64,000 nt of DNA from Brachionus manjavacas. Its lineage: Eukaryota; Rotifera; Eurotatoria; Ploima; Brachionidae. How positions within the stretch are numbered: the stretch's first letter is position 1; each line of letters begins with the position of its first letter. The stretch is from positions 3,782,001-3,846,000 of the forward strand of contig JAHQIY010000006.1 in NCBI GenBank assembly GCA_019054805.1, given 5' to 3'. This document shows, in pieces, positions 45,287-57,515 of the stretch. The notes beneath the pieces were generated by a model. That model was not told where the DNA came from. It ran no database searches and saw only the letters and a program-made list of their open reading frames with translations. The position numbers were made by a program, and so were the translations under genes.

Positions 45287-48200
45287 TCAAACATTAGGTG
45301 CCAATGCGTTGCCAAGATTTTCTATCTTAGAGCATACCAAATTACATGTTTTACTAATGTTTAAATTATCTCTAAATCTTCTAGCAACTTCATTCATCAA
45401 TGTTTCATTGATTTTTATTGATTTTAACTCAATCAGCATTTCATCTACCAAATATTAAAAAATTAAGTTAAAAAAAACTAATACAGAGGTAAAAACCGTA
45501 TGAGCTGAGCTCTTTAAACACATTGCAGATACACTCGACTACATCGCGATCATCTTTGTGCATTGAATACGCTTTTTTCAACAAATTTATTCCGTCGATC
45601 TCTTTTTTATTCGAATCGCTGGGAGCCAAGTATAAAAATCTGAATGCGCAATCCTCTATTTAAATAGTAAAAGAATTTTATTTTAATTCTTCTAAAACCT
45701 ACCAAGATAAGAAATGAGGGCAGCAAGAGCAATACAAGCCGATTTTACGAAGTTGGCAGATTCTAAATTTTTCTCAAGCGCAGCTAAAATGGCGCTCATA
45801 GCATCTACTTCAAGTTCTTCGACACAAATTTGTCTTTCTAAAATTTCAAATTTCAAATTTTTCCAAATAAAAAATAAAAAAATACCGTCAGAACATAATG
45901 AAATAATTGCGTTCACTGCCATTTCGGAGCAGAACAAATTTTCTTGGTGTTGAAGGATACATTTTTTAAGATAAGACAAGCACTTCTGTTTTCGTGCACT
46001 TCTCAAAACATTTTCTTTTATAATTAAAAAATTTGAATTTATTTTATTAAAAATGAAAATATTTTCTTACGATTAAGACAAAGACACCAAAGTGCTTTGC
46101 AAAATAAGGCACAAAATGTTGAATCTAATGAATGTTTCTCAAAAATTTCAAGGATATGTTTAATAATGTTATATTCAGCCAGTTGATTCGTGATACTTTC
46201 TAATAATTTTTTAAAAATCTTTAAATTTATCTATTCTTACTAACAAATTTATTATTTCTTTTTAACAATAGAAAGCTCGTGTTTTTTACACTTTAAAATT
46301 TAGTTAATTATTAAATATTTTTTTTCTTTTTATACATTCTTATTTTTTATAATTATTATTTTATATTATGTTAACACGTAAATTTTGATATCATAGCTAG
46401 AGATAAAGATTAGATAGAGATTTAAAAAAAAATAAAGATAAATTAAGATGTTTTTACTAATTAATTAAAATCTCTTGTAATTGACTGAAAAAGTTTTTTT
46501 ACTAAGTAACTAAATAAGAGAAAATAAAAAATGAATTTCACTTAATTTTACAAGAATTTTTTGAATTATGAACAACTAACTTCTGACGGACTTAGACTGT
46601 AGAAAAAAATCGAGCAGTCTAGTGTTTTTAACTTTTGGTTTAAAAATCAGATAAAAAATAAATAAATCAATTTACCAAAATTAGAAAAATGAATGAAAAT
46701 TTTTAGAAATAGTAGTTGCATGTCAACCATGTTCTCATATTTCTAAAATTCAAATATTAAAAAAAATCAATTTCAAGTTTAATTGAAAAATAAAATTACT
46801 AAAAATATATAAAATATATTCTTGATAGTTGTGGCGTTTAAAAATTGTCTTTCATTAAGAGATTCGGAATCGAGAAGCTTTTTTTCAGCAATTATATGCA
46901 ATGAACTTTCCAGAATTCTTAGAAAATAATGTTGAATTATTTCATTTTGTGGATATGTTAAAATTATTTTATTAATTAAAAATTGGTTTTTATGTTCGAA
47001 TAATTCAAATCCATCTTTAAAGACTAAATCGTTTAATTTTTGAATTCCCGTCATTACTAGTCCTTCATTTTTAATATTTTCACTAAGAAATTCAGTAATA
47101 ATTTTGACAGATATTTTTTCCGGAAGTTGATCTTAATACAATAAAAAATTTTTGTACGAAAATTTAATTTTTCTATTTACCTGAAAATTCATGTTTGAAA
47201 TGACCAGAATGAACTACAAGATCTGAATCGATCTTTTGCAGACAATGCTGAACAAAATGATTATTGATCACAGTTCTTAATTTTAAATTTATTTTTATTT
47301 TTAATTCTGTCTAAATTTTGTAATTAGATAAAAATGTTCTAATTTTGATTCACCAAATTTTGTACTTTAATAAGTTTAATCTTTAATTCTATAGTGACGC
47401 TTAAATAATAAAAATCCATGAGTAAAGATACATTTTAAACCCCTCCTTTATATCCTTGAATGTTAACTTTTTGAATAGCCTTTTTTAATAAAAGTTTTAT
47501 TTTTTTTAGTTTTTCTTTTTTAAAGTCAATGAAAAACAGAATTAATCAAGCTATAGTAAATATGGAAAAAAAATTCAAATTTTGAGCTAAAAATATAGAT
47601 TGATATTTCAATTTTATAGAAATACATGTAAAGTATACAAATAAGAGCAACCAAACTGTTTGGAGAGTTGAGAAACTTGCAGCATGAAAATCGCCTAAAT
47701 ATATTAAAAAAGCTTGAGGAAGGAAGATTAAGAGGTGATTTAATGGAACAATTTAAAATTGTTAAAAATTTTGAGAAGGTTAAATGGCATTATCACTGTC
47801 TCGAATTTCTGAACATTATATAAGAAGAAGTGATAGTTACAGATTTTAAAAATAAATTATCAGATATTGTTTTACAAGATTGAACTTTTCACAAATCTAG
47901 TGGCGGATGTTTGGAACAAACCTACAGGAGTGGTAATAAACAAACAATGTCAATGGATTTTAAAAACAAATTGGATATTTATTTTTTGTTTAAAACAGAC
48001 ATTACAAGTTACCATAGCCCAATTAATCATTGTGCTACATTTGACGATGACTAATCGTAATCTATAATCTATGGCCATCAATTAATGGACTGACAAAAAA
48101 AATTAAATTTTACTGACAAAAAAACTACATATGATGACAAATAAATTAATTGACTGATAAAATAATGATTTGAGTGACAAAAATACTTTTTGACTAACTA

Positions 48201-50066
48201 ATTATTTTTTACAGCAAATTAATGATTTTGAGGTCACAATAAAAATCAAAATCTTGAACTATAGCACCAAAATCGGAAGGAACCTCCAGACGATTATGAC
48301 AAACCGTTTTGTCCAAATCTCATCATCAAGCTATGAGAAAACGACTATGAGAAAACGTCACAATTTTAGTTCATTCCTTACAATCTTAGAGAACTAAATT
48401 ACTAAATAGCTTTTCTTTTTTTTCCTTATTCACTCCTTATGAAGCATAGGGTCATTACTTTTGATTTCCACTCAAGTCCAACTAAATAGCTTAATTAGAA
48501 CTAAAATAATATAAAATAAAAATGAATAAAATTTTGTCAGTGCAAAATTATTAAATAGTCATCTCAATTTATATATATTTGTCAGTCGTTTAGTTTTTTT
48601 GTCAGAATAATTAGTTTTTTATTGTCAGGTAAAATAGATTAAATTTGTCACCCCCAAAAAATTTAAGCCATAATCTATTACCTTATATTTATTATTATCA
48701 TTATTTAATTAAAAAAATTTGGTTTAGTATTTTTGGGGTCATTTTATAAATTATCATCTCTTAATTATTTAAAAATTTGCCATATAATGCATAAGGAAAA
48801 TTTTAAGAAGTAAAAATTTTAAATGGAAAAAGTCTATAAGTACTAAATCAATTTATTTGGATACTGGAAACTTTTTGAGTAATAGATCACTCTATCAGAA
48901 TATTATTATCTATATTTTAATCAATATTTTCTTTTTATGTACAAGATTTGGTAAATCCAAACTAAATCATAATTTTTTTTTATAAATTTTAATAACAAAA
49001 TCGATACGAGCTTTATCAAATATTTTTAAGATTTTAAACAGATTATCTAAATTTACTTTATATTCGGCCGGTCTTCTATTCGGCACAGCATAGATTCGAT
49101 CAAATTAACCAAAGTTTTTGATTCATAAACCTATTAAAATATTTTATAGAATAAAATTTTATAAATGACTTTTTTACTCTTTGAATATCTGTCAGAATAT
49201 TTGATAGCAATTCACTGTCGAATCTTATATTCAATAAATATGAATGAAATTGTTCATACTGAAAAAAGACAGGAAAATTTTTGAAAATAAAATTTTTAAA
49301 TAAAATTTTTAAATAAAATTTACATCGTATAAACCAGTGGTGCAAATATCTAGCAAAGTGGCTCCTATAGACCAAATATCGGACTTGAACTCATAAGGTT
49401 GTCCATCTATTATTTCAGGTCCGGCATAATCGAATGCGTTTGCCACTAGTCTTGTTTTGGTTCGAGCATCTCTCATAATAGTAGGTACACCATAATCACC
49501 AATTAATAACTCGTATTCCTCTGAATTGTTTACCGTCTTCAGATAAAAACTACTGGGCTTAATATTTGCATGAATTACACTATTTTTCTGTAAATAATTG
49601 ACACTTTCGACCATATAGGCTATCCATTTTTCCAATACCTCAATGGGTATCACTTCTTTTCTGGCCCTATAGCTATTTAGTAAAGTCATTAGGTCGCCTT
49701 TTTCAAAGTAGTCCATCACATAGCAGACAAAAGCAGTGCTCAATTTTCTGTCCCATTTTATGAAAGAATCTTTTAAGGTACAAATAAAACGATGATTTAA
49801 TGAATGAAAAAGTCGATATTCGCTTTGCGCTTTCTCTGCATATTTTAAATCTTGACATTCTACCTATTTTAAGATTGTTTTTATTATCTTAGTTAATATC
49901 ATTAATTTTACTTCTTTTAAAATCAAGGGAGTTTGAGTCTCGTCACCTTTTCGAACTACTTTATAGACAACAGCTAATAAACCGATCGCAATTTGATTCT
50001 CAACCTAAAGTAAAATTATCAAAGAAATTCAAATTTTTGGACACAATTTACAATTATATCATCCAT
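45287..50066 (-). CDS. STKLD1: STKLD1-type pseudokinase with ARM-like tail
   Basis: 685 residues (human STKLD1 about 680). Exons 50052-50066, 49912-50004, 49324-49863, 49178-49258, 49057-49130, 47181-47275, 46800-47131, 46676-46742, 46581-46631, 46071-46199, 45886-46014, 45703-45837, 45497-45655, 45287-45444. Kinase domain at residues 5-270: weak glycine loop (IAIGLLAVVYKVV), beta3 Lys in LILKE, AEKAQSEYRLFHSLNH helix C, catalytic loop VIHANIKPSSFYL with HAN instead of HRD (134-136), GDYGVP in place of DFG (159-161), GPE in place of APE, and EFKSDIWSIGATLLDI. Losing the catalytic Asp fits the pseudokinase status of the family. The remainder is helical ARM-like repeats (YLKKCILQHQENLFCSEMAV, AAILA-type helices). 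All 13 junctions keep frame. Intron 5 (1.8 kb) is filled with TE debris. Confidence 0.88.
47620..48050 (+). mobile_element. LINE ORF2 C-terminal fragment (in STKLD1 intron 5)
   Basis: Reads IRATKLFGELRNLQHENRLN, KLEEGRLRGDLMEQFKIVKN, then ELFTNLVADVWNKPTGVVIN and FKNKLDIYF, the conserved post-RT tail (FFTNRV--WN-LP--VV) of CR1/jockey-like LINEs. Several frame changes. Opposite strand to the host gene. Confidence 0.75.
48045..48680. mobile_element. non-autonomous element with inverted TGACAAA motif arrays
   Basis: The left half carries repeated TGACAAA(A) words (48093-48180: ACTGACAAAAAAA, ACTGACAAAAAAAC, GATGACAAATAAA, GAGTGACAAAAAT). The right half carries the same words inverted (48533-48650: TTTTGTCAGTG, TTTGTCAGTCG, TTTTTTGTCAG, ATTGTCAGG, TTTGTCACC). 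Outer ends TAATCTATGGC and, inverted, TAATAGATTATGGC suggest diverged terminal repeats. The centre has a tandem CTATGAGAAAACGA duplication. No coding sequence. Exact ends and target duplication not fixed. Confidence 0.6.
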
Positions 50067-50920
50067 TCTTTTAATTTTTTGTTCGGCAGGTTTTTCTTTA
50101 AAAAGCAATAAACTTTATTTTTTAATTTAACAGAATGGTAGAACTAAAGTAGCAAAATGTTTCCTTGGAAACAGATTTTGATAAAATAAAAATCATTTCA
50201 TTTTGTCTTATAATAAATGATTATTTGGATGAAAATATTATTTAACTATGTAAACTAAAAAGAGGAAATATTGTATATTAGTATTATGTTGATAATTGTC
50301 ACTTTATCAACCAAGTTTAATTATGTGAAAAACAGAAAGACAATATGAGGAATATAGATAAAAAGTTCTTTGAACTCTCATGTGAGTAAACAAGTAAAAA
50401 AACTATTTGGAAGAAATTTCAAGGTTTTGTTAGATTTCGAGTCGGGACCAGAGAGCCATTGTTTAGAGTTTAGAGTAGATCCCATTTTCTATTTGAGAGA
50501 TATGTTATTAAGTTAGGTCTTGAATTACAGCGCTCTGTTAATTCATCTACTATTGGACCAAAGGTAAGTTTTGATGTGATGCCTAAAAATCAGACTTGTT
50601 TATAAGTCACAGTTTTAAGTCTAAGTCACAAAAATTTGAGTCAAAGTTATGACTTTACGTGACCTAGACTTTTTTTTTACATTTAACATGACTTTTAAAT
50701 AGAAACTTTCATTTTCCATTTAAAAAGCCATCTTTCGATTTCTTTTAGGTACTTATTTATCCTTTTTTAGCTGTCTTTTTATCGATATCAATTTAAACCA
50801 ATTTAACTTTTTTCAAAAAAATCGTTTTTTTTTTTTTTCATTATGTGGTTTCAAAAAACTGAAAGGAAGGACTAAGTCTCCATTCCAACCGGCCAAGGCT
50901 TCGTCTGAATTATTTTTTAA
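50067..50920. other. intergenic upstream of STKLD1
   Basis: No recognisable gene. AT-rich with a few patches of mixed composition (50430-50560) lacking a long frame. Confidence 0.5.
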
Positions 50921-51306
50921 ATTAAAAAAACAAAAAGAAGTGAATATTGGCTATTTGTTTTGTTTCTTTTTGTCATTTATAACAATACTCAAAAGAAGCG
51001 GACTTACTTTACTGACTTATGTGGAACTCCTGGCTTAATAAGATATTGAACACTTAGATGACCATTTCCATTTACTCTAGAAAATCTAAAATTTAGAAAC
51101 GATCCTATCCAATAAATAAGATAAGGAAGTAAATTAATTTTAGTTAACTTGTAAATTATTCCGTATGTATCGTGCCAAACTCTATCAAAAGCTTTATAAA
51201 TTTCATAATAATGAAAACACACTTTTTTCTTTCTATTAAAATTTGTTTTACAAGACAGATAAGACATGAAAATTGGATTCTGTATTCCAAAATTTAAATT
51301 ATACAT
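50921..51306 (-). pseudogene. LINE reverse transcriptase fragment
   Basis: Encodes the RT fingers/palm up to the active site: YYEIYKAFDRVWHD, LIYKLTKI-like GIIYKLTKINLLPYLIYWIG, SFLNFRFSRVNGNGH and IKPGVPHKSV, then after a stop or frame change SPLLLSIVINDKKKQ. The catalytic YADD block is not present. Orientation opposite to the next ORF. Confidence 0.8.
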
Positions 51307-51657
51307 TTGTATATTTTTTAAATATGTACATGTGACATGTGTGACATATAACTGACATGTAACTATAAAATTTTGAGCGAGACTCGGGGCACCTAGTCAT
51401 AGGTGCACCTAGCCATCAATTTTAAACCTATAACTAGGGGTACCTAGACAACAAATTTTATCAAACCTATAAATAGATTTGGCTAGGTGTACCTATATTC
51501 AATTTTATTAATTTACCCATTTTTCTTAACTGATCATTTGTTCTATGAATTTATATTATTTATGAGTACTTTTTTTGAAATAAAATGTCTTAACAAACTA
51601 TTTTGATTCTTATATCAAAAAATTTAATTCTACTTACAATCAATCTTAAATGTCTAA
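51307..51657. repeat. region of GGTRCACC/TAG palindromic motifs
   Basis: Between 51384 and 51500 the related words GGCACCTAG, TAGGTGCACCTAG, GGGGTACCTAG and TAGGTGTACCTA recur, several self-complementary, alternating with near-identical CAAATTTTATCAAACCTATA-like spacers. Before that lies a run of ACATGTGACATGTGTGACAT. Looks like a transposon end or diverged tandem repeat. Confidence 0.55.
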
Positions 51658-52263
51658 ATGTCTAATGATAAAAACGAATTTATTGAATCAAGCAGTAGTG
51701 AGTCTGACTCATCTTCGGATATGTCTGATAATGAAAGTGTGTCATCTAAAACTGTATTAAAATGTAAAACTAAATTACTAAAAATGGGTAAGAGTTTTGC
51801 AAAGTATGATGAATTTGAAAATGCATATAGAAAAATGATAGAAGACACTTATCAACTTTTCAATGTAAGAAATAGCAATTATTATAAAGATAGTCAAGGT
51901 AAGGAAACTAACAAACTAAAATATATAGAATTCCGATCTAAGAGACACAAGGAATTAGAATCTGTTAAGAGCCGTGGAAATTGTAAAAGACCAGTTCAAC
52001 GGTATAACGCAAATGGGTGTGAAGCAATCATAAGGATAAATCATGCTGAAAAACAAGATAAGTATAATATAACAAAATTAAATTTAACTCATAATCATGA
52101 AGTTTCTAAGGAATTGTTTAATAATGACGCTAAGAATCTTAAGTTGGATGAAAATGAACAACATGAAGTTATCAATATGTTAAAAACTGGCTCAAAAGTA
52201 GCCAAAGTAGCGGAGCACATGGAAAATAAAAGTAAAAAAAATCTATTCCTAAGATTTGCATAA
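51658..52263 (+). pseudogene. FAR1/ZSWIM-type DNA-binding domain ORF, probably truncated transposon gene
   Basis: 201-residue ORF. Ser/Glu/Asp-rich leader (SSSSESDSSSDMSDNESV), then KSFAKYDEFENAYRKMIEDT, YIEFRSKRHKELESV and a zinc-binding core RYNANGCEAIIRINHAEKQD ending LTHNHEVSKELF. This is the WRKY/FAR1-like N-terminal domain of MULE-derived proteins such as ZSWIM3. After LDENEQHEVINMLKTGSKVA the frame stops. The next frame continues DLHNLRQKFKFDSAK, so a frameshift near 52245 has truncated it and no transposase core follows. It could be expressed as a DNA-binding fragment but more likely is a relic. Confidence 0.65.
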
Positions 52264-52696
52264 TCTGAGACAAAAATTTAAATTTGATAGTGCTAAGACT
52301 AGTAAGAATGTCCACTAGAGAAACGACACATAAAACTTTTGGAAAAGGCATTTAATAGAATTTTGTATATTGAATAATCTTAGTCATTTTTTTGACAAAC
52401 TGAATTTTTTACTTAATTGTAAAATGGATATTTAACTGTCCTTTTTTTTTTTTTTTTTATTATTTCAATTTGTCCATGGGACTTAAACTTTAATTAAATA
52501 AATAAATATTATAAAAGTGAGAATATTGAAGCATTTTCATCTGGAAACGAATCTAATTGACCTGCTTCGGGTTTAAAGGGATAAAGTCTCGCAGTTCCCT
52601 AGTCACTATAAACATAAATCATCATCATCATTTTTAGATAGTTTAGGTAATAATTTACTAATTGATGAAGAAAAAAATTGAAAAAATTTAATTAGA
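52264..52696. other. AT-rich spacer
   Basis: Nothing coding. GC-richer words at 52540-52600 (CTGCTTCGGGTTTAAAGG, GTCTCGCAGTTCCCTAGTC) suggest another repeat end. Confidence 0.5.
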
Positions 52697-52704
52697 CTAT
52701 TTAT

Positions 52705-52916
52705 GGCAAAGTAAAATTTTTGTTCAATTTTCAATTTGCTCTTTTTGCTCAAAAATTTTAAATGAGCAATTTAATTGCATTGCAGTTTACACAGTTTTTT
52801 AACTTTTAAAGCTTTCAAATTTCAATTTAAAATTATTGCAAATATGCAATGCAATTAATTTAAAATTTTTGAGCAAAAAGAGCAAATTGAAAATTGAAAA
52901 AAAATTTTACTTTGCC
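52705..52916. mobile_element. 212-bp hAT-type foldback MITE with perfect 8-bp TSD
   Basis: Ends GGCAAAGTAAAATTTTTGTT and (reverse complement) GGCAAAGTAAAATTTTTTTT. The inverted arms continue for about 60 bp with one mismatch, then to about 75 bp with a small indel. Target duplication CTATTTAT at 52697-52704 and 52917-52924 is exact. Loop about 60 bp. No coding capacity. Near-identical arms suggest recent activity. Confidence 0.93.
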
Positions 52917-52924
52917 CTATTTAT

Positions 52925-54728
52925 TCATATGTATAATTTTGAATTCGAAATTTTTTCTTTCTATATTTTTTATTCCACATTATTTTTTCCATGTAAATTC
53001 GATATTTTTTTTCAGGTAAATTCTATATTATTCAATAAAAATTATTTTCTATATTTTGTCTTTCTATTTTATGTCACACTGCCTGAAAATTAAGTGTATG
53101 TAGAAAAAAAAATAAGAGAAAAAATCAAGGTACAACAAAAATTTTTTGCATGAAAAATTATGCAATTCTAAAGCTAGTATCTTTCTCTAAATAAACAAAT
53201 ATCAAAGAAAATCATTTTCAATTGTTCATACTCATGCAGTATTATTGATTTAACAAAACTGCTGAAAAAGATTTAATTTGATTATCTTACTAAGATAAAA
53301 ATACTTCCGCCAAGCTTTAGTCTTGCAAATGCATTTCCAGCTTTCGTTAGTCTGATACCGATGTTAGTTTGAGAAACCACATTTTATTAAAAACAAATCA
53401 AAATTTGATTATTAATCGAAAATCACTAGTTAACACAGAAAACAATCTTGGTTTATGTGTCTTAAATCTTAAATCTAAAATCAACATTGACGCCAAATAA
53501 AGCAAGCATATTTCTTGAGAATATCCGGATCTTTGAAAATTTAGTCTCTAAAATTTTTTAAGTTTTAATACCCTGTTAAGAAGAATGCAGTATGTTGCAA
53601 AAGTTCAGAATTTTTTTTTTAATTTTTTGATTTTACATTTATTTTTTAAGAAGCGACTTTTTTTTATTTTTATTTGTCATCAATCCAAAAACATAAAACA
53701 AAATAAAAAAAAATTAGTTAAAAAAATCCCAAAAAAAATATAATGTTGACCTCAAAAAGAAAAATGGATCCAGAAGTTTAGAAATTTCTACTATTAAATA
53801 TTTGAAATGACCGCATGTATAAATATTCTGGAAAGAATTAGGAGAAGACCATTAATTAAGTGAATTTCATCATGAATCTGGTTCAGACTAATTTTTGAGC
53901 CCAGGATCATGATTTGACCTGAACTGACTGAGTTGGTAGAATTTATGTCAAGTCTAATTAATTTCAAGATAAGTGCATTTGTTCTGGAAATAATGAACCA
54001 GATAATTTTCTTCTATAAAAATATGCTATTAAGATTGTGAACTCTTAAACACTCAAGAAAACTTTCATTCCAAAGATAAGATTAATCTTTTACTGCTAAT
54101 CTATTGTCACAGGTAGATATTCAACTCCTTTAGATGAATCAGTTAGACTTCCTTTAAAAAAAAGCTGCTGGCCAAAATAATTTGACTCGACTTCTTTTAT
54201 TTAAGAAAGCCAAGAGAAGTTAATTGGGTTTTTAATTATTTTTTCGCTATAAAATCTTTTGACGATTGACGAATCTCTCTATTATTACTATTATTATTAT
54301 TATTATTATTATTTATTTTTCAAGGTTCATGATGTTTAAGCAATTAAATTTTAGAACAATTTAATTTTTGGAAAATGCGTAAAATTAAAATTTTCTTTGA
54401 AATTATTATTTGAGAAAAAAACGAATGAAAAATTAAAAAAAAAAACTTAAGTTTTAATGAGTAAGACTTTAAAAAATAAAGCTTTTTATAAATTATCGGG
54501 CGGAACTCAATTCGAAAAAGAAATCGAAAATTCCGTAACATGTTTTCGGTGCCATGCTTTTCAAATAAAATATTTTTTAAATTAAAAAAAACAAAAAGTG
54601 TTAAAAGTAAGCAAACATTGTCTATCTAACTTTTGGTATAAATTTAAATTACCATAATTGAAAATAAAAAAAAATTCAAACCTAAGTTGATATTTAAAAG
54701 AAATTAAGATTGGTAGGAAGAATTTAAA
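52925..54728. other. intergenic upstream of the channel pair
   Basis: AT-rich, no supported gene. Contains an ATT microsatellite at 54280-54313. Patches near 53300-53500 and 53830-54180 are less AT-rich but have no open frame. Confidence 0.55.
54280..54313. repeat. (ATT)n microsatellite
   Basis: About eleven ATT units, one interrupted by ACT. Confidence 0.9.
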
Positions 54729-56096
54729 ATGAATCGAAAGCCTCATCAGATAGAGACAAGGGTTATATTTTTGCGTATTGGAGATATCGAAACTGTAAAT
54801 GAAAAGTTTTTTGCTGAAATATTGGTCGAAAGTAGATGGGAAGAGCCCAAGCTGAGTTCAGAATTCGACAAGTCTTATTTATTCAATGAAGAAAAAGAAT
54901 TGGCATCTGCTAAAAAATACTGGAATCCTAATATTTACATTGAAAATGCCTTGAATGATGTTAAAAAAACTGTTTCTTACAAAATCATGAAAAGGTTTTG
55001 TGTCAAACAAAATAATGAACCTGAAGATTCAAATATAAAATTTTGGCTTTACGAATGTCAGCAGATCAAAGGACATTTTTTTCAAAAGCTTAAGTTAAAA
55101 TATTTTCCTCTCGATGTACAAGATTTGAGTATTATGGTAACCACATTTAAATCTAACAAAGAAGTAGAACTTGTCAAGAACAAAGAAAAAGCATCAGTTA
55201 TTGGAAGCAGTATGACTATTGACAAAAATATTTGGTAATTTGATTATCTAAACTTTTAAAATAGAATATAATCAAAAAAATATTAAATAAAAAAAATTTA
55301 TTTTATTAGGCACTTGCATCCGAATGTTGAAGTTAAAGGAAACACCGACTTAATTGGAGATAAAAATGCTGATATGGATCAAAATACAATACATGAAGAT
55401 ACAAGTCTATCGATTCATAGTTTGATAAAATTTCCATTTATCATGTTTCAATGTAAAGTATCACGGCGAGGTGGCTATTACTTTTGGAATGCATATTTTT
55501 TGATTTTCTTGATCACAGCTGCAATTTTTGCTGTTTTCGCTGTAAATCCGAATCAACCATATTATAGACTTCCAATTTCGGCAACTTTATTACTTACAAG
55601 CATAACATTCAGATGGAGTTATAGCAGTCGTTGTTTGCCAACTGTAAACTACTTTACATCATTGGATAGCTATTCAATTAAATCAATTGTGCTCATTTTT
55701 TTATGCTTGATTTGGCATGGTATAATAACATTTTTTTTCAATTTTTTTGAATACAATACAGTAAACATAATAGATAAATCTATGCTAGGATTTTTGTTTT
55801 TTCTTTTTATTTTAGTTAATTTAAGTCTTCTTGTCTGGCTTAGATCTGCTTTCAAAATTCGCAAATCTATCCGATCCAGTGAAAAAAGCCTTTTTGCTAA
55901 TCTAAAATCAAGATTTAGTCAATCTGATGACATATTGAGATATAATATGTCCTTACAACTTGATGACATGCAAGCTCGAAATTCTATATTTAGTGTTGTG
56001 AACAATATTGACTTGATGAGTACTTTAAATGAAAACAACAATATATTGCGTCGTTATTCGCAAGCGGTTCCATTCAAAAGAAGTATTCCCGAATAA
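54729..56096 (+). CDS. Cys-less pentameric ligand-gated channel-like protein (copy 1)
   Basis: 430 residues; exons 54729-55234 and 55310-56096. The ligand-binding-domain-like half starts almost at the Met (QIETRVIFLRIGDI). It has the loop signatures VESRWEEP (33-40), KYWNPNIYIEN (63-73, the W-x-P loop) and KYFPLDVQDLSI (124-135), corresponding to FPFDxQxC. The second Cys-loop cysteine is Leu133 and no partner cysteine lies about 13 residues before it. Then four hydrophobic segments: FWNAYFLIFLITAAIFAVFA (M1), ATLLLTSITF (M2 region), SIVLIFLCLIWHGIITFFF (M3), MLGFLFFLFILVNLSLLVW (M4), with a basic C-tail. There is no visible signal peptide, so orientation in the membrane is open. Similar Cys-less members are known in protists and bacteria (GLIC-type). 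Ligand unknown. Confidence 0.82.
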
Positions 56097-57515
56097 ATGT
56101 TTTCTTTTTATTTAATTTTTCGCATCAATTCAATTTAAATGCTTCAAATTAAAACTTTAGATATAAATAAATAAAAATAAAAAATAAATAGTTTAAAATA
56201 ATTTTAATCATGTCATAATTATTGTTTTGAAAGAGTAAAAGTAGCAATAATGACTGCGGCATAGAGTTATAGACCACCGATTTCTGCTATAGATTAAAAG
56301 AACTTTTCAAAAACTAAAAAAGAATCTCCAAATAATTTTTGATTTTTTCAATTTAAAGTTAATTTGAAAATTTGAATGGCAGTTTCTTTAATATAAAATA
56401 TTTGTATTTATATTAAAATTGACAAATGATTTTTTTCTTTATATGAATAAAAAATCCAACAATATTGTTTAAAAAATATTCAAAGTGAAAATATTAATTG
56501 AACTAACTTACTTATTTTTTTAACAGTAAAAGACAAAATAAAAAAATAATTTTTTTCCAGAGTAAAATTTCATTTTCTTGATTTCAAATTATTTTGAAGT
56601 TAAACTTGTTTATTTTATTATATCCGTCTGGTTCAATAGTCCAAATTAGTTACTTTTATTATCTATTTAGAATTATAATTAAAAACTTATTAATTAGCCG
56701 CTGAAAGAAAACGAAAGGTTTTACTAGTTGAGCTTTATGATAGCTTTTTAAACCATAAATAGGAAGTTGAATTCCAACCAAACTAATCTAGATGCTTACT
56801 TGTAACAGAATGGTTAAAGACATTGAATAAAATAAGGTAAATGGCTTTATTTATATTAATTAAATTAATTTGTTTTCAGATAAACTCAGTAAAATTGAAA
56901 TGGAATTTTTTTTTATCACAAAATTTTAAGATCTCTGTATTTTTTAAAATAAAAAGCAGAAAAAATTCAATAATTTCGATTTGATTTCCTAAATTTTATT
57001 AATTAAAAATTAAACTCAAACAGGAATCAAATATTTTATTTAGAAAAAAGTTCGGATTTAAAGGTGTTTCTGATTTTTTTTATTTTGAGTTTTAAATTTC
57101 CATATAAAAAATAGCTGATTTTATTTTTAAATATTAATAAAAAAATGCGAAAAAAACGAACAAAAAGTTGTTAGAATAAAATCAACTCAAAAACACTTGA
57201 AAATTTAAATTAAAAAAAAACAAACTTTAGATAAGAAAAATTTGTTTTCAAATCATAAATGATAAAATAAAATTAATTCATTAAAATTCGTGACTTGTTT
57301 TTGGTACCATCAAATTCAGAAAAACATTAATTTAAAAAAAAATTTAAAATGAGAATTTAAATTGACAACAATAGAAAAAGAACTGTTTGAAAAGTAAATA
57401 AATATTCAAAAATTGATTTTAAATATAAAAATGTTTGCAATAAAAATAAAATTCTTTAGAAAATAAATTTTATTATTTAATAAATAACAACTAAAAAAAA
57501 GAAAATTTGAAAAAA
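56097..57515. other. spacer between the channel genes
   Basis: AT-rich, 1.4 kb; must contain the promoter of copy 2. No motif recognised. Confidence 0.6.

Noticed and set aside
49100-49375. 91-codon minus-strand ORF as a separate gene
   Set aside because: It is read-through of STKLD1 exons 4-5 and introns; splicing gives the correct kinase C-lobe.
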